Shown in pieces: positions 1 through 6,560 of a stretch of 23,101 nt of DNA. Within the stretch, counting starts at the first letter, position 1; the number at the start of each line of letters is the position of its first letter. A program made the translations under genes and the position numbers. The stretch comes from Candidatus Aenigmatarchaeota archaeon (GTDB taxonomy: Archaea; Aenigmatarchaeota; Aenigmatarchaeia; QMZP01; QMZT01), in assembly GCA_030634615.1 (NCBI GenBank), contig DAOWAL010000001.1:1-23101 (forward strand), written 5' to 3'. The notes beneath the pieces are model-generated. The model was not told the DNA's origin and did no database searches. It worked only from the letters and a program-made list of their open reading frames with translations.

Positions 1-38
1 ATAATCGATGCAAATACAATTTTTCTTTGTCTGTCCAT
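1..38 (-). CDS. start of an unidentified gene downstream of tadC (cut by window edge)
   Basis: On the minus strand an ATG lies 3 nt after the tadC stop codon, and an open frame of 12 codons (M-D-R-Q-R-K-I-V-F-A-S-I) runs off the left edge. The purine stretch GAGGCG just before it, inside the end of tadC, could act as a ribosome binding site. A basic start followed by hydrophobic residues would suit a membrane protein or a pilin-like protein, and the position after a platform gene with only one T2SSF domain would suit a second platform subunit. Too little is visible to name it. Confidence 0.45.
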   Translation of the reverse strand, partial: MDRQRKIVFASI

Positions 39-41
39 AAT

Positions 42-893
42 TTACGCCTCTGTTGGTGAAAGACTCTTGAGAAGTACTATGAAACCGGTTGAAATTAGCG
101 GTATGAAGAAGAACACCAAAAATGTCTGTATCATAAGTATGTCTCCTCCGACAAGCGGTGACATTATAGATGAAAGCACTATGAAAAATAGTGTTCCTAC
201 TATAACAAGCGTTATGTAAATCTCCGTGTAGAAACTTATTTGTTTTGAGTAGTCTTCAAGGGAACGCCTGTATTCATTCATGAATTCTTTCGATTTGCCT
301 GTCAAATACTCCTCCAAATTTCCTCCCATGTTTATTACTGAAAGCATACCCCAGAGTAATTCGGCAAATTTAGCTGAAGGTGTTCTGTTTGCTGACTTTG
401 TTATTGCTGTTGAAACATCCATACCAAGCATGTGAACATCACGATAAATCCTTTCACACTCTTTGCCAATTTCCCCGCCCTTCATTGAAACTATTTTGAA
501 AAGTTCACCGGGATTAATATCAGATGCTACTGCTGTTGCCATATAAATTGCTGTGAAAGGCAGTGTTTTATCTATCTTGTTTTGCATTCCTTTCGCCTGC
601 ATTGTTGGATAAAAATAACCGAGGAAAAATACACCACCAGCTGCAACAAAGGAAAGAATTATTGAAAGTGTATACGAGTAGAATGCGGCAGTTGTTGTGA
701 GTGTTATGTAAAAAGAACCCACCATTATGACAACTGCAAATGATATCATAGAAAAAAGCAGAAGCATCGAAATATATTCTTCTACCTTATATTTCATTCT
801 TGCCTGTTTTAGCTGAAGGTTTAAAGCATCGAAATAATCTGCGTATGGAGATACAATTTTTCCAAAAAGCTTGTAAGACATTTTTCCAATCAT
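42..893 (-). CDS. type IV pilus / archaellum platform protein, TadC/FlaJ-like (T2SSF domain)
   Basis: This 283-residue membrane protein is the inner-membrane platform on which a type II secretion/type IV pilus ATPase acts. Hydrophobic segments are visible at about residues 44-63, 74-95, 220-245 and 252-275. Between them lies a cytoplasmic T2SSF domain (about residues 105-215) with the family features LPFTAIYMAT, INPGELFK and the GGNLEEYL loop. Archaeal FlaJ/PilC proteins usually have two such domains in 500 or more residues. This one has a single domain, like bacterial TadC, so a partner may be encoded beyond the left edge. It starts 20 nt after the ATPase gene and is surely co-transcribed with it. 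An alternative start at Met5 (ATG at 881) has a GGAAAA stretch just upstream. The assignment to the T2SSF family is firm; whether the machine makes pili, an archaellum or a secretion system is not. Confidence 0.85.
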   Translation of the reverse strand: MIGKMSYKLFGKIVSPYADYFDALNLQLKQARMKYKVEEYISMLLLFSMISFAVVIMVGSFYITLTTTAAFYSYTLSIILSFVAAGGVFFLGYFYPTMQAKGMQNKIDKTLPFTAIYMATAVASDINPGELFKIVSMKGGEIGKECERIYRDVHMLGMDVSTAITKSANRTPSAKFAELLWGMLSVINMGGNLEEYLTGKSKEFMNEYRRSLEDYSKQISFYTEIYITLVIVGTLFFIVLSSIMSPLVGGDILMIQTFLVFFFIPLISTGFIVLLKSLSPTEA

Positions 894-913
894 ATTACAT
901 CAGCTGTATTTAT

Positions 914-1390
914 TCACAGCTCTTCCACCATGTTTATTATGCGTTCAGGGTCTGAATAATAACCTGTTATCATGTTTGCAACTTCCCTGTAATCATACAT
1001 TTGTTTTTCATGCATCCATTCGAGAATGGTTTTTCTTACACGAAGTTCTTCTCTTAAACTGGGTTCTGTCAAACCAAGTGTTTTTGCCAAATGTTCAAGT
1101 ACCTGACTTCTCTCAGAACTTTCAAATCTATCTTCTACTGGTTTCCATTTGAATACCTCTGATGTTGTTGGTTTATCGCCCTTTACCCCAGTAACCTCAA
1201 GTATCTGGTTAACCCTTCTTACATATCTGTCCTTGGATTTGGCCTGAAGCAAAAAGATTATTATATCCAAATTTTGTATAAGGCTTGGAGGAAGATTTAT
1301 TGGTGGTGTTGTAAGCCTGTCAATCAATTGTGGAAGGCTTGCCGCATGAATTGTTGCAATACCTGCGTGACCGGTTGCGCTTTGCTGGAA
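914..1390 (-). pseudogene. C-terminal part of the TadA/GspE-type ATPase, beyond an in-frame TGA
   Basis: This is the same reading frame as the upstream 1391-2725 segment, separated from it only by a TGA at 1393-1391. Directly after the TGA the frame reads FQQSATGHAGIATIHA, the conserved His box of type II/IV secretion ATPases, followed by the usual C-terminal lobe (SLPQLIDRL, NLDIIIFLLQ) and ending VEEL with a TGA stop at 916-914. It has no credible start of its own: the first possible start is a TTG at 1327, already past the His box and without a ribosome binding site. It therefore makes sense only as a continuation of the upstream part, by readthrough, or as the separated tail of a broken gene, or because the TGA is a sequencing error. 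No other stop or frameshift disturbs these 158 codons, so any damage is recent. Confidence 0.85.
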
Positions 1391-2725
1391 TCAAACCAAT
1401 GCTTCCTGTCCCCTTACTTCACCAACTATTATGTAATCTGGCCTCTGCCTAAGAGAACCTTTGAGTAGGTCATAAAGACTGACTTCTCCTGCTTTATTTC
1501 CTTCAGATATTGCAGTCCTTGCAACTTCCGGTATCCAGTGAGGATGAGGAAGACGCAATTCTGGAGTATCTTCTATTGACACAATCTTCATGCTTGGCCG
1601 TATAAACAAAGAAAGAGCATTAAGAAGAGATGTCTTACCAGACGCTGTTCCACCTGAAATAAGTAATGATTTTCTGTTTTCTATGGCCATCCACAAGTAT
1701 GCAAGCTGGATTGGATCTATTACACCACTCTCAATCATATGAATTGGTGTCAGAGGTATCTTTGTGAACTTCCTTATTGTAAAGTTGGATCCGCGACGCG
1801 CTATATCAGTTCCCAGTATCGCGTGTACCCTTGACCCATCCGGAAGGGCGCCCTCGACTATTGGTTCGGCAACAGAAATTGACTTACCACATTTTTGTGA
1901 AAGTTTCATGGCAAATGTGTTGAGATCGTCAGAATCTTCGAAAATGATGTTTGACATTATCGAACCAAAAAGAGGGTTTCTGTGATATATGTAGATTGGA
2001 ATTTTTTCACCATCACATGAAATGTCTTCAATATCATGATCACACATGAAAGGCTCTATCTTACCGAGACCTATTATGTCTCTTTTTACGTAATATTGTA
2101 TTGTATCTATTGAAGAAGGATCAACACCTTCAATATCAGAAATTATGTCCCTTATTTCCTTTGAAAGCAATTCCTTTGCGCGTATTTCACCTATTTTCAT
2201 AAAATCTATGTCAAGTCTTTCCTCAAGCTCTTTTTTAACAACCTCGACGACTTTCCTGTTATATTCCGTCAAATCCGGTTCAATTACAGAATAAACAATC
2301 TCGTTTCTTTTTGGATCCCATCTTATTCGGGCGTAAGCATAAACTTTCTCGTTTCTTTTTGGTTGTTCCGGTATGAGCGGATATGTGACATTTACATTTC
2401 TGAGCATTTCTTTTTCATCGCTCGAAAGTGGAGTTGAAAGAGGTGCAGGCACCTTTGGAACAGAGATCTCAATTCCAGGAGCTTCCTTTATTATGACTTT
2501 TTGCGTGACAGCAGGGGCAGCCATTGTTTCCTTTTCGCTTGAAAACATGTACGTTTCTTTAGAAGACGAACCACCGACAGGGCCAAACCTTGCATAATTT
2601 TGTTTTCTCTGGCTCATGTAACCAGCTTTCATTCTTTTTATTATCTTCGTGGCTTTGTGACTTGGTTTGTGACCAGTCTGAGTTTTCTTTACCTTAATTT
2701 TCTTTATTTTAACCCTTTTTGTCAT
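1391..2725 (-). CDS. type II/IV secretion system ATPase (TadA/GspE/FlaI family), stopped by an in-frame TGA
   Basis: This is the hexameric ATPase that powers pilus or archaellum assembly at the membrane. From the ATG at 2725, residues 1-60 form a very basic Lys/Arg-rich tail and 110-330 the N-terminal domain. The motor core has a Walker A motif GGTASGKTS (about 358-366), an Asp box IEDTPEL (about 384-390) and a Walker B region RPDYIIVGEVRG (about 428-439). The frame meets TGA at codon 445, where relatives usually carry Leu or Met before FQ, and the His box follows in the same frame. A product ending here would lack the His box and C-terminal lobe and should not work. I chose ATG 2725 because an AGAAGGG stretch precedes it. 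A TTG at 2752 would add nine residues. A TATA-like TTTATTAAA lies about 30 nt upstream of that TTG. Confidence 0.85.
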   Translation of the reverse strand: MTKRVKIKKIKVKKTQTGHKPSHKATKIIKRMKAGYMSQRKQNYARFGPVGGSSSKETYMFSSEKETMAAPAVTQKVIIKEAPGIEISVPKVPAPLSTPLSSDEKEMLRNVNVTYPLIPEQPKRNEKVYAYARIRWDPKRNEIVYSVIEPDLTEYNRKVVEVVKKELEERLDIDFMKIGEIRAKELLSKEIRDIISDIEGVDPSSIDTIQYYVKRDIIGLGKIEPFMCDHDIEDISCDGEKIPIYIYHRNPLFGSIMSNIIFEDSDDLNTFAMKLSQKCGKSISVAEPIVEGALPDGSRVHAILGTDIARRGSNFTIRKFTKIPLTPIHMIESGVIDPIQLAYLWMAIENRKSLLISGGTASGKTSLLNALSLFIRPSMKIVSIEDTPELRLPHPHWIPEVARTAISEGNKAGEVSLYDLLKGSLRQRPDYIIVGEVRGQEALV

Positions 2726-2752
2726 AGAAACCCTTCTTACATCCTCTATCAA

Positions 2753-2947
2753 TACTGTATAATAATTGTGGTTGCTTTTTAATAAATTATAATAAGTAAG
2801 ACATATTAGACCATGTTTTTGCCAATAATAACATTTTTACCGTTTTTGTACAAAATAATACATATTCATCTTGGTTTAAATGTGCCAAATAGATGTTTAT
2901 GGGAAAACTTACATTAATTGATAATTTCAAAAGGTAAATTATTTTTC
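2753..2947. other. intergenic region before the ATPase gene, with a possible pilin-gene remnant
   Basis: This AT-rich gap between the pilin stop and the ATPase start holds an A+T-rich promoter-like stretch (about 2770-2800) for the ATPase. At 2806-2862 on the minus strand is a short open stretch that reads ILYKNGKNVII and then a stop. It resembles the ILYKNGKNIIL near the C-terminus of the neighbouring pilin-like protein (codons at 3002-3034). I see no complete gene or structured RNA here. Confidence 0.4.
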
Positions 2948-3424
2948 TTACGCTGTAGGATGCGGTCTTTCATCAACAAAAATTTGAATTATATCTCTGT
3001 TAAGAATAATATTCTTCCCGTTTTTGTACAAGATTACTTTGCCAGCATCACTAATAACCATGCCGCCAAATGTAAATGTCTCGTTAAGTCCGTAAAGGGT
3101 GGAGAAATCGCTTATATGATAAATTGGCTCCTGAGTTATATTCAGACCAACATTGGATAGGCTCAGTTTATACATAACACCACCAATTGTTTTTGGTATT
3201 GAGAGTGTAATTGAAGAGTTGAATTCATCATTTTCACAGAGTTCTATTATGTTTGACAGAACATATTCCTTAACCTGTGTTATCTGATCCTGAGATGTTT
3301 CTTGTGTGTAGTGATTCTGATACATCATAAAAAGTGCAAAGGACGCCATCAATATGATAACACCGACAGTGAAAAGTAATACCTGCTCAAAAACCAGGGT
3401 CTGTCCTTTAAATTTCATAATCAT
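2948..3424 (-). CDS. pilin-like protein with class III-type signal, secreted domain
   Basis: This 158-residue protein has the layout of an archaeal type IV pilin or minor pilin. A short basic leader ends in KG and is followed by QTLVFEQVLLFTVG, so a prepilin peptidase would probably cut between Gly and Gln. The hydrophobic assembly helix (about residues 9-34) follows, and then a beta-rich domain of about 115 residues with several N-x-S/T sites. The ATG overlaps the TGA of the upstream pilin gene as ATGA, so the two are translationally coupled. A second ATG two codons later (3418) is an equally possible start. The pilus ATPase and platform genes lie just downstream on the same strand. Its exact role (major pilin, minor pilin or archaellum-stator-like) cannot be read from the sequence. 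Confidence 0.7.
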   Translation of the reverse strand: MIMKFKGQTLVFEQVLLFTVGVIILMASFALFMMYQNHYTQETSQDQITQVKEYVLSNIIELCENDEFNSSITLSIPKTIGGVMYKLSLSNVGLNITQEPIYHISDFSTLYGLNETFTFGGMVISDAGKVILYKNGKNIILNRDIIQIFVDERPHPTA

Positions 3425-4047
3425 ACAGGCTGTAATTTGATTTTGGACACAACGAGATCAGCCTTATTATATGCTGCACTTGGACGTGTCTCAGATCCCT
3501 CGTAGAATATGCTTATTTTGCTGTTTCCTGTTGAAACTCCTACATCGGAAAGCAGTTCTATTATGTATCCCCTGAATGGATCATTGCTGTCAAGTTCTCT
3601 GTATCTGAGCGTAAATTTAAGATTGTACATATTATCAGAAGTTGGCATTCCGACAAGTTTTATAATACCTGGCGTTTCGCCATATCGTGCAACATCACCT
3701 TCATCTAGAGTGTTAAAGACTATCTCTCCACCCATTATAAGTGGTTCTGAAACAGCAAATTGATAAATAATTGTATTGGTCTCTTCATCAAGACTAATCA
3801 GGCCTGGAACCGGTAATTCGAGTACATCCTCGCATGTTCCACCGTATGAACACGTTCCTGCCATATCAACTATCTTTTCATCAAGATCTTCCATGAACCT
3901 GACAGCTATTGTAAAATCGGCAACAACAGAGCGCTTGTCTATCATAGGTTTGCCCCACGAATACGCAAATCCGACAAGTGATATAACAATTCCTGTTATA
4001 AGAACGAGTGTAATTGCCTGAGTCTGGGCCTTTCTCATATTAGCCAT
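3421..4047 (-). CDS. pilin-like / archaellum FlaG-F-like membrane-anchored protein
   Basis: The product has 208 residues. The N-terminus MANMRKAQTQAITLVLITG is a short basic leader with a possible prepilin cleavage site between Ala7 and Gln8, running into a hydrophobic helix to about residue 31. The rest is an extracellular-looking domain containing a small Cys pair (CSYGGTC, about residues 65-71) and repeated beta-strand patterns. It is the first gene of the pilus module and overlaps the next pilin-like gene by 4 nt. A TATA-like TTTTTATAG centred about 26 nt upstream of the ATG suggests a leaderless transcript. FlaF/FlaG-type archaellum stator proteins have the same layout, so either a minor pilin or a stator-like part is possible. 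Confidence 0.65.
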   Translation of the reverse strand: MANMRKAQTQAITLVLITGIVISLVGFAYSWGKPMIDKRSVVADFTIAVRFMEDLDEKIVDMAGTCSYGGTCEDVLELPVPGLISLDEETNTIIYQFAVSEPLIMGGEIVFNTLDEGDVARYGETPGIIKLVGMPTSDNMYNLKFTLRYRELDSNDPFRGYIIELLSDVGVSTGNSKISIFYEGSETRPSAAYNKADLVVSKIKLQPV

Positions 4048-4069
4048 AATATTATATTCACACCGTTGC

Positions 4070-4078
4070 TATAAAAAT
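4070..4078 (-). promoter_or_regulatory. TATA box for the pilin operon
   Basis: On the minus strand an AT-rich box reading TTTTTATAG is centred about 26 nt upstream of the ATG at 4047. This is the usual archaeal distance from TATA to the transcription start, so the message would begin at or next to the start codon. Confidence 0.45.
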
Positions 4079-4089
4079 TATGTTTGCCA

Positions 4090-4121
4090 AGTAAAATTTT
4101 ACTGCACTTACAGTGTACACT
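4090..4121. promoter_or_regulatory. cluster of three palindromes between divergent operons (candidate operators)
   Basis: The 188-nt gap between the pilin operon and the first V4R operon holds three adjoining dyads: a perfect 14-nt palindrome AGTAAAATTTTACT (4090-4103), ACTG-6 nt-CAGT (4101-4114), and a perfect 10-nt palindrome AGTGTACACT (4112-4121). They sit upstream of the TATA boxes of both operons, where a dimeric regulator could control either direction. Short AT-rich palindromes can arise by chance, but three overlapping ones are notable. Confidence 0.35.
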
Positions 4122-4154
4122 TAAAACGTAAATTATCCCTAAAAATACCCATAT

Positions 4155-4207
4155 TTTTCACTATAGTTACATCATATATATAAATTTTTTTCACTTATTT
4201 AATATTA
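4155..4207 (+). promoter_or_regulatory. promoter copy A, 53-nt repeat shared with 5709-5761
   Basis: These 53 nt match 5709-5761 at 51 positions; the only differences are at 4176 (a/c) and 4180 (a/t). The block contains a palindrome ACTATAGT (4160-4167), then a TATA box ATATATAAAT (4176-4185), then a T-tract. Transcription should start near 4207, leaving a leader of about 29 nt with the purine run GGGGAAAGG before the V4R start at 4236. Confidence 0.75.
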
Positions 4208-4235
4208 ATTGGGGAAAGGTTTTTGATGTGATAAT

Positions 4236-4853
4236 ATGTTCAATTTTGTAAAAAAGTTGATGTTTGCAAGACAGTTCAAAATGGAAAAGGGAGAAATAGA
4301 AATGTTGGGTCAGAGAATGTTGATTATACCAAGTTACACTTTTGCGTACATGATAAAAAATTCAACAGATCCCATCGAAAGCGGAAAAAATATGTACCAC
4401 GCGTGTAAGCATGTAAATATGGATGATGTCGGTTTCACTTACGAGATAAGCGAAAAGTTCGGTATCAAAGGTGTGGACCTCATAAAATGGATGGCGGATA
4501 TAGCAACAATGGCAGGATTCGGAATTATAAAAATTGTGAATATAGACGAGGAAAAGAAAACGGCACTAGTACATATAGAAGATTCCCCAATCACAGAGTT
4601 CATAGGACAATCAAAATATCCGGTGGACCATGCCATAAGAGGATATATGGCAGGAGCTGCCGAAGTTGTTTTCAATGGATTGGGGAAAAAGAGTGGTGAA
4701 TGGAAAAAATATGATTATATTGAGACAAAGTGCAGATCACTATCCGATAATATATGTGAATTCGTTCTTGTAAAAAGAGATGAACTAAAAAAATCTAATG
4801 ATAAGAAAATGAAGAACCTTTACAAAGCCCAAGTTGGTGGATGGAAATCATGA
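4236..4853 (+). CDS. V4R-domain protein (predicted small-molecule-binding), copy 1
   Basis: This 205-residue soluble protein belongs to the V4R (4-vinyl reductase/BchJ-like, TRAPP-related) superfamily, which is thought to bind hydrophobic small molecules. Typical features are the central SPITEF segment (about residues 117-122), the RGYMAGAAE helix (about 135-143) and the C-terminal pair Cys166 and Cys174 (C-x7-C). It shares these and the N-terminal FVKKLM...R-F helix with the second V4R protein at 6016, so the two are paralogues. A hydrophilic tail follows residue 180. Its TGA stop is nested in the ATGA start of the prenyltransferase gene, which implies a joint role. It could be a ligand sensor, a carrier for a prenylated substrate or a diverged enzyme; the sequence does not decide. 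Confidence 0.8.
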   Translation: MFNFVKKLMFARQFKMEKGEIEMLGQRMLIIPSYTFAYMIKNSTDPIESGKNMYHACKHVNMDDVGFTYEISEKFGIKGVDLIKWMADIATMAGFGIIKIVNIDEEKKTALVHIEDSPITEFIGQSKYPVDHAIRGYMAGAAEVVFNGLGKKSGEWKKYDYIETKCRSLSDNICEFVLVKRDELKKSNDKKMKNLYKAQVGGWKS

Positions 4854-5704
4854 AAGGGATGAAACATTTTCTAAATAGTATGGTGCCCATGACCATTATT
4901 ATAAGTGCTATAAGCGTTTTCGTAGGTGGCACGATGTCTTCGGGTATACTAAACCCCAGCTTAACACTGGTTATGGCAGCAATAGCATACGCCTTGTCTG
5001 TAGGTTCATTCAACATGTTAAACAACATATTTGATGTAAAATCGGATAGATTATCCAAACCTGACAGGCCATTAGCATCTATGGAAATAACAACAATGAC
5101 TGCATTTAAGTATTATATTTTAACAGTATCGCTTTCATTGATTATAGCATATTTTGTGAATTTTATCATCTTAATATCATGCGTTTTCGTAATCATACTA
5201 TCTATATTATATTCAGTGCATCCGATAAAATTGAAAAGATTTATTTACATAAACACGATCCTAGTGTCTGCATGTTACTCGTTCATACCGTTATCAGCAG
5301 GATGGTTACTTTTCTCTGGTCTTCAATCCACGCCATGGTACATATTCGGAGCAATAACATCAATTTCATTCATAATGGTAATAACGAAAGATATCCAGGA
5401 TGTTCATGCTGATAACATCTTCGGTGTATCAACAATACCTATTTTCTATGGCATAGAAAAATCCGGTAAATTTATGAGAAACGTCTCCATTCTGATTTAT
5501 ACTGCAGTCTTTATTCTCATACTGTCAAATATTTTCAATTATGTATATTTTCTCACATTCATCCCACTGATTGGAATTTTACATCTCTCTTCGCTAATTG
5601 AAAAAAATTCGACCGAAAAAATGGGCAAGGTCTTTCTCAGAAGGGCAGGATTGATAGGAATAACCGCAGAGATTCTATTTCTCATATCTTACATATATTC
5701 ATAG
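4850..5704 (+). CDS. UbiA-family prenyltransferase (digeranylgeranylglyceryl phosphate synthase-like)
   Basis: This integral membrane protein would transfer a prenyl chain from a prenyl diphosphate to an acceptor. Both Mg-diphosphate motifs are intact: NNIFDVKSD followed by KPDRPL near residue 60, and KDIQDVHAD near residue 180 (numbering from ATG 4841). Eight or nine hydrophobic segments fill the rest, the usual UbiA fold and length. The closest family pattern is archaeal DGGGP synthase for ether lipids, but quinone-type or other acceptors are possible, and the pairing with a V4R gene hints at something more special. I chose the ATG at 4850 because it overlaps the V4R stop as ATGA and has GGTGG at a good distance. 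ATG 4841 is the longer alternative (287 residues). Confidence 0.85.
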   Translation: MKGMKHFLNSMVPMTIIISAISVFVGGTMSSGILNPSLTLVMAAIAYALSVGSFNMLNNIFDVKSDRLSKPDRPLASMEITTMTAFKYYILTVSLSLIIAYFVNFIILISCVFVIILSILYSVHPIKLKRFIYINTILVSACYSFIPLSAGWLLFSGLQSTPWYIFGAITSISFIMVITKDIQDVHADNIFGVSTIPIFYGIEKSGKFMRNVSILIYTAVFILILSNIFNYVYFLTFIPLIGILHLSSLIEKNSTEKMGKVFLRRAGLIGITAEILFLISYIYS

Positions 5705-5708
5705 ATTA

Positions 5709-5761
5709 TTTTCACTATAGTTACATCATCTATTTAAATTTTTTTCACTTATTTAATATTA
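5709..5761 (+). promoter_or_regulatory. promoter copy B, 53-nt repeat shared with 4155-4207
   Basis: This second copy of the promoter block has the ACTATAGT palindrome at 5714-5721 and TATA box CTATTTAAAT at 5730-5739. The TATA centre is about 27 nt from the ATG at 5763, so this transcript should be leaderless, unlike the one from copy A. It drives the winged-helix/V4R/condensing enzyme operon. Confidence 0.75.
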
Positions 5762-5762
5762 T

Positions 5763-6014
5763 ATGAAGGGTAAAGAACTACGAAAAAATATAATGGAACT
5801 AGTCGAGCATCACTGGCCAGTTCACATAAAGGAACTTGTCAGGAAGCTTGGACTTGAAATTGACAATAGCAACATAAAAAAAATAAGCTATCACATAAAA
5901 GAACTTGAACGAGCGGAAAAGGTGAGAACCAAAAGAATTGGCAAAGCTCTCATAGCATGGCCTCATGATATGGAGAGGCTGAGAGTGATATACGAACTCA
6001 TAAGGGTCGATTAG
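5763..6014 (+). CDS. small winged helix-turn-helix DNA-binding protein
   Basis: This 83-residue protein has the predicted order of a winged helix domain: an N-terminal helix (ELRKNIMELVEHH), a helix-turn-helix with the segments PVHIKELVRKLGL and ISYHIKELERAEK, and a beta-wing (VRTKRIGKALIAWP). It has no room for a ligand-binding domain. The next gene, 1 nt downstream, encodes a V4R protein, a fold used as a ligand-binding module in some transcription regulators, so the pair may be a regulator split over two chains (inference). It is first in an operon whose promoter is duplicated upstream of the other V4R operon, so it is the best candidate to bind both copies, including its own. Confidence 0.75.
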   Translation: MKGKELRKNIMELVEHHWPVHIKELVRKLGLEIDNSNIKKISYHIKELERAEKVRTKRIGKALIAWPHDMERLRVIYELIRVD

Positions 6015-6015
6015 A

Positions 6016-6558
6016 ATGGTAATAACAACTATACTTAAGAAAATGCTCATAAGCAGGGGATTCACTACTGATAAAGGTAGGATTAAAATGTTTGGTAAAA
6101 TGGACTGGACACTTTTCCCATCACGAGCATTAGCTATAATATTCCAAGATGTCGGTAAAAAATTGGGTAAAGATTATCTTTATGATATAGGTTTTAAAGC
6201 AGGTTCGGATACCGGCGATGAAATTATACACGCTACTGGGAGTAAACCAAAGGGTGGGTGGATCACAATGAAATTGGTTGTGAGTTTACTTGAATTTATA
6301 GGATACGGTACACCGGTTTTCGTGAAGTCTGACATTGAAAAGGATGGGCATCACCATCTTCTAGTCCATGTAAGCAATAATCCGATAACAGAGTGGGGTG
6401 TAAAATTATACGGTAAAAAATCACTCGTATGTAATTGGGTAATGGGTGTATATGCCGGTCACGCCGAATGTGAACTTGGTGCTAAAAATGTCCGTGTAAA
6501 AGAGTCAAGATGTATAAAGGATGGTCATCCATACTGTGAATGGGAGAGCAAGTGGTAA
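6016..6558 (+). CDS. V4R-domain protein (predicted small-molecule-binding), copy 2
   Basis: This 180-residue paralogue of the V4R protein at 4236 has the same N-terminal helix (ILKKMLISRGF), the matching NPITEW segment (about residues 122-127), a VMGVYAGHAE helix (about 142-151), and Cys166 and Cys174 at the same numbers (C-IKDGHPY-C). It ends six residues after the second Cys and lacks the charged tail of copy 1. It lies between the winged-helix gene (1 nt upstream) and the condensing enzyme gene, so all three are one operon. A role as ligand sensor for the adjacent DNA-binding protein, or as binder of a hydrophobic pathway intermediate, is plausible. No enzyme activity can be claimed from the sequence. 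Confidence 0.8.
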   Translation: MVITTILKKMLISRGFTTDKGRIKMFGKMDWTLFPSRALAIIFQDVGKKLGKDYLYDIGFKAGSDTGDEIIHATGSKPKGGWITMKLVVSLLEFIGYGTPVFVKSDIEKDGHHHLLVHVSNNPITEWGVKLYGKKSLVCNWVMGVYAGHAECELGAKNVRVKESRCIKDGHPYCEWESKW

Positions 6559-6560
6559 TT

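Noticed and set aside
914..1327. A separate 137-residue gene starting MIDRL
   Set aside because: It begins with TTG, has no ribosome binding site, and is the in-frame continuation of the pilus ATPase after a TGA. The His box lies upstream of its supposed start.
1391..1393. TGA read as selenocysteine or as Trp through a changed genetic code
   Set aside because: TGA ends the ATPase gene itself, the gene at 3421, the V4R gene at 4236 and the PEP synthase-like gene, and TGG is used freely for Trp. Relatives do not have Cys or Trp at this position.
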